Assembly (NCBI GenBank): GCA_002477905.1
Contig: DLLB01000027.1
Span: 1,944 to 24,473, forward strand
DNA: 22,530 nucleotides
Reading direction: 5' to 3'
Source: Clostridiales bacterium UBA7573
Lineage (GTDB): Bacteria; Bacillota; Clostridia; Oscillospirales; CAG-272
Shown here: positions 8,097 to 15,165 of the stretch, piece after piece
Layout of the letters: every line of letters starts with the position of its first letter
Numbering within the stretch: the first letter of the stretch is position 1
The notes under the pieces: model-generated
What the model was told of the DNA's origin: nothing
The model's input: only the letters and a program-made list of their open reading frames with translations
Databases searched by the model: none
Program-made: the position numbers and the translations under genes

Positions 8097-8758
8097 CAGA
8101 CGGAATTTCAGTGCTTAAAGAATGGATGACGCGTTATCCGGAGCTGAAATATTGTGAGCGTGCGATGACTGCGGCATGGAGAATGCTGACGGATTGTTTT
8201 GCGGCGGGAGGAAAATTGCTCACTTGCGGAAATGGCGGGAGCGCTGCCGACAGCGGGCATATTGCAGGGGAACTGTTAAAGTCGTTTCGCATGGCACGAC
8301 CGATTCCGGAGAGCGATCGCGCCTTTTTGACGGAGAGTTACGGCGAAGAAGGAAATCAGCTTGCCGATTGGCTGGAACAGTCTTTGCCTGTCATTGCTTT
8401 GCCGGATCAAACGGCGGTACTGACTGCTTTTGCAAACGATGTATGCGCGCAGGCAGGATATGCACAGTTGGTGTATGGGCTTGGGTGCCCGCGGGATACG
8501 TTTTTGGGAATCAGCACCTCCGGAAATTCCCAAAATGTTGTATACGCGGCGCAGGTTGCAAAATTAAAGGGGATGAATGTCATAGCGTTGGTTGGGGAGT
8601 CGGCCTGTGCATTGGATCGGATTGCAGATATTACGATCCATGCACCCGCATTGCAGACGGCTTATGTACAGGAATATCACTTACCGATTTATCACGCGCT
8701 GTGCGCGGCAATTGAAGCTGAGTTGTTTGCGACAGAGCATGAAGAAGAATCTTGTTGA
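8093..8758 (+). CDS. SIS-domain phosphosugar isomerase, GmhA-like
   Basis: A 221-residue SIS protein. LLTCGNGGSAADSGHIAGEL (residues 42-61) and LGISTSGNSQNVVYA (138-152) are the phosphosugar-binding signatures of the GmhA type, and E60 and the QExH motif at 193-196 match its active-site residues. GmhA makes D-glycero-D-manno-heptose 7-phosphate from sedoheptulose 7-phosphate, but no other heptose gene is nearby, and here it sits behind a glycosidase and a kinase. A role in isomerising the kinase product is therefore a better contextual guess. The ATG overlaps the ROK stop (ATGA), with AAGGA 7 bases upstream. No clear terminator follows. Confidence 0.8.
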   Translation: MTDGISVLKEWMTRYPELKYCERAMTAAWRMLTDCFAAGGKLLTCGNGGSAADSGHIAGELLKSFRMARPIPESDRAFLTESYGEEGNQLADWLEQSLPVIALPDQTAVLTAFANDVCAQAGYAQLVYGLGCPRDTFLGISTSGNSQNVVYAAQVAKLKGMNVIALVGESACALDRIADITIHAPALQTAYVQEYHLPIYHALCAAIEAELFATEHEEESC

Positions 8759-8809
8759 TCTTCTGAATGTGCAGATTAAACAAACCGGATTCTGCAAATC
8801 CATTCAATT

Positions 8810-8843
8810 TTGGATGGTATTCCAATTCCGTTTATGGTATACT
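8810..8843 (+). promoter_or_regulatory. TetR gene promoter with palindrome and ATGGTAT repeat
   Basis: An extended -10 box (TGG then TATACT, 8838-8843) lies about 80 bases before the TetR-type gene. Upstream is a palindrome with arms TTGGA and TCCAA around six bases (8810-8825). The heptamer ATGGTAT occurs at 8814 and again at 8834, about two helical turns apart. No good -35 hexamer is visible. The palindrome could be an autoregulatory operator. Confidence 0.45.
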
Positions 8844-8925
8844 AATAAATAAGTGATGCGTACAGAGGTAATTTTTTAAGCGATGTATGCATTCCTTTTC
8901 CCAATATCCGTAAAGGAGGAATGGT

Positions 8926-9477
8926 ATGCCGAACGATTACACAAAGGATTCTATTAAAACGGCGTTTATTAAATTGTTAAATGAACGTCCGCTCAGCAAA
9001 ATCAGTGTAAAAAGCATTGTAGACATCTGCAATGTCAGTCGGAATACGTTCTATTATCATTTTCAGGATATTCCGAATCTGCTGGAGGAAATTATTATGG
9101 AAGCGGCAGACACCATGATCTTAGAGAATTCTACTGCTAAGTCTATGGGAAAATGCATCGAGTCTGCCTATGAATTTGTCAAACGAAACCGGAAAGCGGT
9201 GGATCATATCTATCATTCTGTAGATCGTGCTGCCTACGAAGATTTTTTAATGCGCATGTGTGCGCATACCGCGAAAGTACAGGTGGATGATTTACTTACC
9301 GATGTGACGATCCCGCCGGAAGACAGAGAAGCGCTTACTTATTTTGTAAAATGTCAGTTTTTCGGACTTTGCATGGACTGGACAAGAAACGGAATGCAGG
9401 AGGATATTGTGGCAAAGTATTATCGCACTGTGCGATTGCTTTCCGAAGTTTCGCTTGAAATGTTCCCGCCAAAATAA
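8926..9477 (+). CDS. TetR-family transcriptional regulator
   Basis: A 183-residue regulator. Residues about 5-55 form the TetR DNA-binding domain (DSIKTAFIKLLNERPLSKIS, then VDICNVSRNTFYYHF, the recognition helix-turn-helix). The C-terminal ligand domain is all-helical and resembles the TetR_C group found in DhaS-like regulators, with no clue to its ligand. The start is well supported by AAAGGAGG 6 bases before the ATG. It is followed directly by a strong hairpin and then the promoter of the lipid cluster, whose spacer is palindromic. The position argues that it represses that cluster, perhaps in response to an acyl-CoA or related compound; this is inference. Confidence 0.9.
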   Translation: MPNDYTKDSIKTAFIKLLNERPLSKISVKSIVDICNVSRNTFYYHFQDIPNLLEEIIMEAADTMILENSTAKSMGKCIESAYEFVKRNRKAVDHIYHSVDRAAYEDFLMRMCAHTAKVQVDDLLTDVTIPPEDREALTYFVKCQFFGLCMDWTRNGMQEDIVAKYYRTVRLLSEVSLEMFPPK

Positions 9478-9491
9478 AAAATTGTATTACA

Positions 9492-9534
9492 AATCCCCCC
9501 TGAATGTCATAAAATGTGACATTCAGGGGGGATT
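9492..9534. repeat. Perfect 18-bp inverted repeat (hairpin)
   Basis: The arms at 9492-9509 (AATCCCCCCTGAATGTCA) and 9517-9534 are exactly complementary around a 7-base loop. It begins 15 bases after the TetR stop. There is no T run directly after it on the plus strand, so it is not a textbook terminator for the TetR gene, though it could still block read-through into the next promoter. It could also be a copy of a dispersed repeat or a binding site (inner TGTCA and TGACA). Confidence 0.75.
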
Positions 9535-9539
9535 GTCAG

Positions 9540-9568
9540 TTGTCGGCAAGGGACTGCCTTGCTATAAT
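9540..9568 (+). promoter_or_regulatory. Sigma-A promoter of the lipid/polyketide cluster
   Basis: TTGTCG (9540-9545) and a perfect TATAAT (9563-9568) are 17 bases apart, the best consensus promoter in the window along with that of the permease gene. It lies about 30 bases before the start of the DUF308 gene, leaving a short leader with a strong purine-rich ribosome site. Confidence 0.75.
9546..9562. promoter_or_regulatory. Candidate repressor operator within the promoter spacer
   Basis: The 17-base spacer is itself a palindrome: GCAAGG and CCTTGC arms around GACTG, with one further inner pair. A protein bound here would cover the face between -35 and -10 and stop RNA polymerase. Size and position suit a TetR-type dimer, and a TetR gene ends 62 bases upstream. 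Confidence 0.5.
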
Positions 9569-9598
9569 AAAACTATATGGAAAAAGGGGGGGAGACGG

Positions 9599-10222
9599 AT
9601 GCATTCTGTTATACCGATGCGTATCGCAAAAATCGGTCATGTGGTACTTGCCGCAATTCTGTTTGTACTTGGAATTCTGCTGATTACCTATGCGGAATTT
9701 CCCAAAGAGGTTTGGGAACCGATTTGCGGAGTTTTATTGATTTGGCTTGGCGCAACGAAAATTACGGGATATCTTTCTAAGGATCTGTACCGTCTTGCGT
9801 TTCAATACGATTTTGTGTATGGATTTATTTTGATCGGAATGGGACTGATTTTTCTTGCACGTCAGAATCTGACTGTGGAAACCAGCGGACTTCTGTTTGG
9901 AATTGTCGTATTCAGCGATGGCGTCATCAAAATACAAGTTGCCCGCCATGCAAGAAAATTTGGGATTTCGGTTTGGTGGATGATTTTTGCCTTTGCGATT
10001 CTCGGCGTGATTGGCGGATTGTTTGTTGCCATTTATCCCACGGACAGCGTAACAACCCTGACCACAATTATGGGAATTGTTTTTGTGATCGAAAGCTTTA
10101 TGAGTGGATGTACGGTGATTTCCTCCGTGCGTGTGGTGGAATACCGCGATCCGCAAGTAAAGCAAACGAATTCGCCTGCCTCCGGTTTGAAAAAATGTTC
10201 TTCCGGCGATATGCATTCGTAG
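9599..10222 (+). CDS. DUF308/HdeD-like membrane protein
   Basis: A 207-residue integral membrane protein with six hydrophobic helices, near residues 11-31, 40-57, 72-88, 95-112, 124-146 and 152-176, and a polar cytosolic-type tail ending in a KKCSS stretch. The repeat-like pairing of helices and short loops match the DUF308 (HdeD-like) family, whose member in E. coli is linked to acid resistance but whose biochemical role is unknown. The ATG at 9599 follows GGGGGGGAG by 5 bases. It is the first gene after the cluster promoter, so it may serve the membrane into which the acyl product goes, but this is only context. A 107-bp gap separates it from the ACP gene; a weak bulged hairpin (10266-10289) lies there. 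Confidence 0.8.
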   Translation: MHSVIPMRIAKIGHVVLAAILFVLGILLITYAEFPKEVWEPICGVLLIWLGATKITGYLSKDLYRLAFQYDFVYGFILIGMGLIFLARQNLTVETSGLLFGIVVFSDGVIKIQVARHARKFGISVWWMIFAFAILGVIGGLFVAIYPTDSVTTLTTIMGIVFVIESFMSGCTVISSVRVVEYRDPQVKQTNSPASGLKKCSSGDMHS

Positions 10223-10329
10223 ATTCGATTTCGGAATATACAGCATGTGCCACTTTTCTATATTGACCATAGCAACATTACGTTGTGGTAAAAGAAATAA
10301 AAATTCATGTAAAGAGAGGATACCTTATT

Positions 10330-10578
10330 ATGAACGCAAACGAAGTAAAAGCAAAAATCAAAGAGATGCTCTGTGATCGTCTTGGCATTGAACCTGATGC
10401 ACTGGAATATGATACCGTTTTGTTTAATGACGGAATCGGACTGGACTCCATTGACTCGCTTGAGATTATTTCCGCGATCGATGAGGAATATGGCGTTTCT
10501 ATGACGGGTGTCGGAAAGGAACATTTCCGGAATATTGATGCACTTGCCGCTTACGTGATGGATCACGCGGAGCAGTGA
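10330..10578 (+). CDS. Acyl carrier protein
   Basis: An 82-residue carrier protein. Ser40 in GLDSIDSLEIISAIDEEYG is the expected 4'-phosphopantetheine attachment site (the DSL motif reads DSI here). It is acidic with four helices, as usual for ACPs, and carries growing acyl chains for the cluster enzymes. The ATG at 10330 has AGAGAGGA about 9 bases upstream. Its stop overlaps a GTG that could start the next gene (GTGA), indicating coupling to the ketosynthase. No phosphopantetheinyl transferase gene lies in the window, so a host enzyme must activate it. Confidence 0.93.
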   Translation: MNANEVKAKIKEMLCDRLGIEPDALEYDTVLFNDGIGLDSIDSLEIISAIDEEYGVSMTGVGKEHFRNIDALAAYVMDHAEQ

Positions 10579-10583
10579 GAAAA

Positions 10584-12992
10584 ATGGCAGAGAAGCAGAT
10601 CAGATGCGTCATTACCGGACTTGGCGTTATCAGTGCAATCGGGAAAAATGTGCAGGAGTGTTGGGACAGTATTCTTGCATCAAAGTCCGGAATTGATCAT
10701 ACGCATACGCTGGATACCACAAATTGCTATGCTGATTACGCGGCGGAGGTCAAGGATTTCCATGAAACGGATCCGGATATTGACCGCGCGACCGCGTTGT
10801 GTTTGAAAGCAACGGAAGAAGCCGTTCATGATGCGGCATTATCGGATTTTGGCGATGATCCGCGTGTCAGTGTAATTATGGGAAGCTGTGTCGGCGGCGG
10901 CAGAAGCTTGGAGCATTATTACACGCATGGAAAAGAGAGCCGTGATGCATTGAAAATGCCGATTTCACCGGTTGCGAATCATGTGGCACAGGCATATCAT
11001 ACCGGCGGTGTTGTCACAAATGTCGCCAATGCGTGTGCTGCGGGAACCATCAGCATTGCCTATGCGTCTGATTTGATCCGTGCAGGAAAAGCGGATGTTG
11101 TGATTGCAGGCGGTACTGATGCATTTTCCTCCGTGCCGTACTCCGGATTTCTTTCCCTGCATGCGTTAGATGAACATTCCTGCTCTCCGTTCAATCATTC
11201 TCACGGTATTACGCTGGGAGAAGGGGCTGGTGCGGTGATTGTGGAATCATATGAGCATGCGAAGGCACGCGGTGCGCATATTTATTGTGAAGTCCTTGGT
11301 GCCGGGATCAGTAGCGATGCGCATCATATTACCGCACCGCGCCCGGATGGAGAAGGGCAGATGAACGCCATTCGTGCAGCCATTGCGCATTCCGGATTGA
11401 CAGCCGCGGACATTGATTATGTCAATGCGCACGGCACCGGAACCGCGAAAAATGATGAAGCGGAATTTTTATCGTTACATACTATTTTTGATGCGGAAAC
11501 CGATCATCTTTCTGTGAGTTCAACTAAAGCCATGACTGGGCATTGCCTTGGTGCGGCTGGCGCGATTGAGGCGGTTTTTGCTATCAAAGCTATGACAGAA
11601 AATACAGTACCGCCGACGCTTGGGTACAGCGAAGAAGATTTGCAGACGCTTGCCGAAAAAGCCGGAAAAATTGATTTCTGCCCGAATGTACCAAAAGCAA
11701 AGCCATTGCATGCGGTTATGAATAATTCTTTTGCTTTCGGTGGAAATAATGCCAGTATTGTATTCAGTAAGCAAACGGCAAAGGTACCGGATACTTCCGT
11801 AAAGGATGAAATTGTTGTGACAGGTCTTGGCATTGTATCACCGCTTGGCAATGGCAAAGCAAAGTATATGCTTGCTTGTAAAGAGGGGAAGATGCCGGAG
11901 AAATCCTCGGATGTGGAAGCAGAGTCTGACGGAATCGTTGGATTTGCCTCTGAAATTGGTGTGGCAGACTATGACGCACTGAAGCTGAAGATGGCGTTCT
12001 ATCGAAAACTGGACCATCTTAGTCGTTTACAGGCAGTGTCCGGCATGGATGCGCTCCGTGACGGAAAATATGCAGTTACAGAAGAAAATGCCACCAAGAT
12101 CGGCATGATTGTCGGGACCTCCGAAGGTGCGCTCAGTCCAAGTTGCGATTTTCAGGAGATGATTGTTCAGCACGGAAATGCCGGCGGCAGCGCATTCAAA
12201 TTTCCGAATACGGTATATAACGCTGCAGGGGGATACCTTTCCATTTGTGCGGGAATCAAAGGCTATAATGTAACGGTTACCAATGGAGCGCAGTCCGGAT
12301 TACAGTCTGTCGCCTATGCTATGCAGGTGATTCGCAATGGCTGGGAGGATGCGATGCTTGCAACTGGAACGGATGAGAATAACACGATTATTTCTGAGTT
12401 ATATCAAGGGCTGAAGCTTGTCACAAAGGAACCGGTGAAACCGTATAGCAAGCAAACCGCTTTTACACTATCGGATGGAAGTGTTTCTGTTTTACTGGAA
12501 ACTGCAACATCTGCTGCATCTCGTGCTGCGACGGTGTATTGCAAGGTTACTGGTTATGGTATGGCACACGGAAGCGTTCCGTTTGGCACACTCCGTGGAT
12601 CGGAGCATGGTCTTGTAGCCGCGATTCAAAATGCATTGACAGACGCCAATATAACAGCCGCACAGATTGATGCAGTAATCGGTTTTGCAAATGGGCATAC
12701 AACAATAGATGCAATTGAAACTGCAGGACTTTCGCAATTCTTTGATCTTTCCAAGATTCCGGTGCTGAGCGTAAAAGAGCGTGCAGGCGAAGGACGTGCG
12801 GCGGCGGCATCTTTGGCTCTTGCACATGGTGCGCTTTTGTTGCATGGGGATCTTACCATGGAAACGGATGCCTATTTTTGCAAAGATGGCAAGCAGGAGA
12901 AAGTTACGATTCCTGCGGAAAAACTACGGAGAATTCTTGTGGTTTCCTATGCTGCCGGTGGTTCTTATACCGCGGTGGTTTTAGAAAAATAA
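10584..12992 (+). CDS. Ketosynthase fused to a catalytically dead ketosynthase
   Basis: An 802-residue protein of two thiolase-fold ketosynthase domains. Domain 1 (about 7-396) is intact: C151 in NACAAGT, H283 in NAHGTGT, K315 and H320 in STKAMTGHCLGAAG, and the closing FAFGGNNASIVF. Domain 2 (about 408-802) starts again with IVVTGLGIVSPLG and ends AAGGSYTAVVL, but the aligned catalytic positions are A569 (for Cys), F701 (for His) and E736 (for His), while K731 is kept. This copies the KS plus chain-length-factor pair of type II polyketide synthases, here joined on one chain. Domain 1 should condense malonyl-ACP with acyl chains and domain 2 may set chain length. A GTG at 10575 overlaps the ACP stop; the ATG at 10584 is preferred, with GGAG about 11 bases upstream. 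Confidence 0.92.
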   Translation: MAEKQIRCVITGLGVISAIGKNVQECWDSILASKSGIDHTHTLDTTNCYADYAAEVKDFHETDPDIDRATALCLKATEEAVHDAALSDFGDDPRVSVIMGSCVGGGRSLEHYYTHGKESRDALKMPISPVANHVAQAYHTGGVVTNVANACAAGTISIAYASDLIRAGKADVVIAGGTDAFSSVPYSGFLSLHALDEHSCSPFNHSHGITLGEGAGAVIVESYEHAKARGAHIYCEVLGAGISSDAHHITAPRPDGEGQMNAIRAAIAHSGLTAADIDYVNAHGTGTAKNDEAEFLSLHTIFDAETDHLSVSSTKAMTGHCLGAAGAIEAVFAIKAMTENTVPPTLGYSEEDLQTLAEKAGKIDFCPNVPKAKPLHAVMNNSFAFGGNNASIVFSKQTAKVPDTSVKDEIVVTGLGIVSPLGNGKAKYMLACKEGKMPEKSSDVEAESDGIVGFASEIGVADYDALKLKMAFYRKLDHLSRLQAVSGMDALRDGKYAVTEENATKIGMIVGTSEGALSPSCDFQEMIVQHGNAGGSAFKFPNTVYNAAGGYLSICAGIKGYNVTVTNGAQSGLQSVAYAMQVIRNGWEDAMLATGTDENNTIISELYQGLKLVTKEPVKPYSKQTAFTLSDGSVSVLLETATSAASRAATVYCKVTGYGMAHGSVPFGTLRGSEHGLVAAIQNALTDANITAAQIDAVIGFANGHTTIDAIETAGLSQFFDLSKIPVLSVKERAGEGRAAAASLALAHGALLLHGDLTMETDAYFCKDGKQEKVTIPAEKLRRILVVSYAAGGSYTAVVLEK

Positions 12993-13004
12993 GGAGGACA
13001 TACG

Positions 13005-13736
13005 ATGAAAGTCGCAATCGTAACGGGAGCTTCCCGCGGAATCGGAAAAGCCTGTGCGATCCGATTGGCGAAAGACGGATATACAGTGGTCATAAACTAT
13101 GCACATAAGGAAGCAGAGGCTCAAAAAGTACTTTCTGAAATCGAAAGTGCAGGCGGCAGCGGCATGATCTATCGTGCAGATGTTTCTGATTTGAACGAAG
13201 TGAAAGCCATGATGCGGGAAGTCGGAAAAACCTACGGGCAAATAGACGTGCTGGTGAACAACGCCGGAATCGTGCGGGACGAATATCTTTTGATGCTGAA
13301 TCCGGATACGCTGGATCAGTGTATGAATCTGAATGTCAAAGGATATTTTTACTGTGCACAACAGGCGGTGCTGAAGATGTTCCGTAAAAAGAGCGGCGCG
13401 ATCATCAACATGTCCTCGGTCAGCGGAATTCTTGCGCTTGCGGGACAAAGCGTTTACAGCGCAACCAAAGGCGCGGTCAATTCCATGACGCAAACCATGG
13501 CAAAAGAACTTGCGCCATACGGGATCCGCGTCAATGCTGTCGCACCTGGCTTTATTGAAACCGAAATGTTGGATGCTTTACCGGAAGAAAAGAAAAAAGA
13601 ATATTTAGATGTGATTCCGATGCATCGGCTTGGCAGTGTTGAGGATGTGGCAGGAATCGTTTCTATGCTTGCATCAGACACCTGTGCCTATATGACCGGA
13701 CAGATTTTGACGGTGGACGGAGGAATTTCCCTATGA
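13005..13736 (+). CDS. fabG: 3-oxoacyl-ACP reductase (FabG-type SDR)
   Basis: A 243-residue short-chain dehydrogenase that reduces 3-ketoacyl-ACP to 3-hydroxyacyl-ACP with NADPH. The cofactor loop TGASRGIG is at residues 7-14, NNAG at 85-88, and the catalytic residues are N110, S138, Y151 and K155 (YSATK). The C-terminal MTGQILTVDGG is typical of FabG. A strong AAGGAGG site lies 6 bases before the ATG, 12 bases after the ketosynthase stop. It shares its last bases with fabZ. It is a standard member of this family, with nothing missing; substrate chain length cannot be told. Confidence 0.93.
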   Translation: MKVAIVTGASRGIGKACAIRLAKDGYTVVINYAHKEAEAQKVLSEIESAGGSGMIYRADVSDLNEVKAMMREVGKTYGQIDVLVNNAGIVRDEYLLMLNPDTLDQCMNLNVKGYFYCAQQAVLKMFRKKSGAIINMSSVSGILALAGQSVYSATKGAVNSMTQTMAKELAPYGIRVNAVAPGFIETEMLDALPEEKKKEYLDVIPMHRLGSVEDVAGIVSMLASDTCAYMTGQILTVDGGISL

Positions 13737-14197
13737 TGAATATTTACGGCGTCAATCGACACCTGAAACAACGCCCGCCATTTCAGATGATAGAACGTGT
13801 GACAGAGCTTGTACCGGGCGAACGTGCGGTGGGGATCAAGACCGTTTCGATCAATGATCCGTGGTTTGCCGGACATTTTCCGGATACCCCCATTTTACCC
13901 GGAGTATTGATTGTGGAAAGTTGTGCACAGCTTTGCTCGCTTACTGTAGAATCCCAAGAAGATTCAAATGAGAAACTATATGTTTTATTGAAAGTGGACG
14001 CGTTTAAGTTTTTAAAACCCATTCTGCCGGGAGAAGTGATGACGATTACTGCAACCAAAAAAAGCGGCGGTGGACCGTTGATCTCTTTTGACGCTGTGGT
14101 AACCGTAGACGGACAAACCAGAAGCAAGGGATCATTGGCGTTTACTTCCATGGATCGCAGAATGCTGGAATCCGTAGGAGCGGAGGAACCAAAATGA
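13733..14197 (+). CDS. fabZ: 3-hydroxyacyl-ACP dehydratase (FabZ-type)
   Basis: A 154-residue hot-dog fold dehydratase that removes water from 3-hydroxyacyl-ACP to give the trans-2-enoyl-ACP. The active-site segment FAGHFPDTPILPGVLIVESCAQ holds H48 and E62, as in FabZ; RPPFQMIERV at the N-terminus is also typical. The C-terminal tail is slightly longer and more polar than usual. The start overlaps the fabG stop (ATGATGA); the second ATG at 13736 is equally possible. The stop overlaps fabD as ATGA, showing translational coupling. Confidence 0.92.
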   Translation: MMNIYGVNRHLKQRPPFQMIERVTELVPGERAVGIKTVSINDPWFAGHFPDTPILPGVLIVESCAQLCSLTVESQEDSNEKLYVLLKVDAFKFLKPILPGEVMTITATKKSGGGPLISFDAVVTVDGQTRSKGSLAFTSMDRRMLESVGAEEPK

Positions 14198-15165
14198 AAA
14201 AACTTGCGTTTTTATTTGCAGGACAAGGCGCACAAGCCGTTGGAATGGGGCAGGATATGGCGATGCAGAACGCAACTGCCAAAGCGGTTTTCGATATGGG
14301 AGATGCCTTGTGCCCCGGAATTTCTGAAATCTGTTTTATCGGTGACAGGGAAACTCTGAATCAGACGCAGAATACGCAGCCGTGCTTGTTTTTAACAGAT
14401 CTTGCGATTGCAAAAGCATTGCGGGATGCCGGTGTGGTGCCGGATGCGGTTGCGGGATTCTCTTTAGGAGAAATTCCAGCGCTTGCATTTGCCAAAGCAT
14501 TTTCGGAGGAAGAAGCATTCCGATTCGTTTTGCTACGCGGAAAAAACATGGGGGCGCAGTCCGCACTGCATCCCGGCGGGATGGTTGCCGCATTAAAACT
14601 CAGCGCGGAGACGGTAAATATGATTTGTACCCGTTTTTCCGAGGTTTGGCCGGTAAACTACAACTGTCCGGGGCAAATTTGCTGTGCCGGAAGCAATGCG
14701 CAGTTAGACGATTTTTGCAATGCAGTGAAAGAGGCCGGTGGCAGGGCTGTCAAATTACCGGTCAGCGGTGCGTTTCACACGCCTTATATGCAGGATGTGG
14801 CAACGGTGCTTCGCGATTTCCTGGAAAACGGAAACTTGCAGAAGCCGGCGATTCCGGTGTATGCCAATCGTACCGCCGCCCCTTATCCGGCAGATCATGC
14901 AAGCATGGTGGAGACACTTTCCATGCAGGTATGTTCTCCGGTGAAATGGGAGAATACACTGCACGCGATGTTCGCAGATGGAATTGACACCTTTGTGGAG
15001 GTTGGAGCAGGCAGTACGCTTACCGGATTTGTCCGTCGTACGTTGCCGGATGCAAAAGCTTTTACGGTAAATGACTTTGCAACTTTTGAAACGGTACGAA
15101 AAGAATTAGCGGAGGGATCACACCATGCCGGTAGCACAACTACAGACACAAACGTCGGTTTCTGA
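14194..15165 (+). CDS. fabD: Malonyl-CoA:ACP transacylase
   Basis: A 323-residue acyltransferase that moves malonyl from CoA to the ACP. It shows GQGAQ near the N-terminus, the nucleophile S90 in GFSLGE, R115 for the malonyl carboxylate, and H195 in SGAFHTPYM, all expected for FabD and selecting malonyl. The C-terminus has a loosely conserved, His-, Ser- and Thr-rich tail encoded by the stretch that overlaps accD by 41 bases, which probably reflects the accD ribosome site embedded in fabD. The start overlaps fabZ by 4 bases. Confidence 0.93.
   Translation: MKKLAFLFAGQGAQAVGMGQDMAMQNATAKAVFDMGDALCPGISEICFIGDRETLNQTQNTQPCLFLTDLAIAKALRDAGVVPDAVAGFSLGEIPALAFAKAFSEEEAFRFVLLRGKNMGAQSALHPGGMVAALKLSAETVNMICTRFSEVWPVNYNCPGQICCAGSNAQLDDFCNAVKEAGGRAVKLPVSGAFHTPYMQDVATVLRDFLENGNLQKPAIPVYANRTAAPYPADHASMVETLSMQVCSPVKWENTLHAMFADGIDTFVEVGAGSTLTGFVRRTLPDAKAFTVNDFATFETVRKELAEGSHHAGSTTTDTNVGF

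Noticed and set aside
8759..8925. Terminator after the SIS gene
   Set aside because: Only a 5-bp GGATT/AATCC stem with no T run was found, too weak to call.
10263..10291. A second promoter before the ACP gene (TTGACC)
   Set aside because: The -35-like hexamer has no acceptable -10 box at 16-18 bases (TGGTAA), so read-through from the upstream promoter is the simpler view.
14382..14987. A Cys-rich 201-codon frame within fabD
   Set aside because: It is the +2-frame shadow of fabD, whose catalytic motifs are complete; its cysteines come from reading TGC/TGT out of frame.
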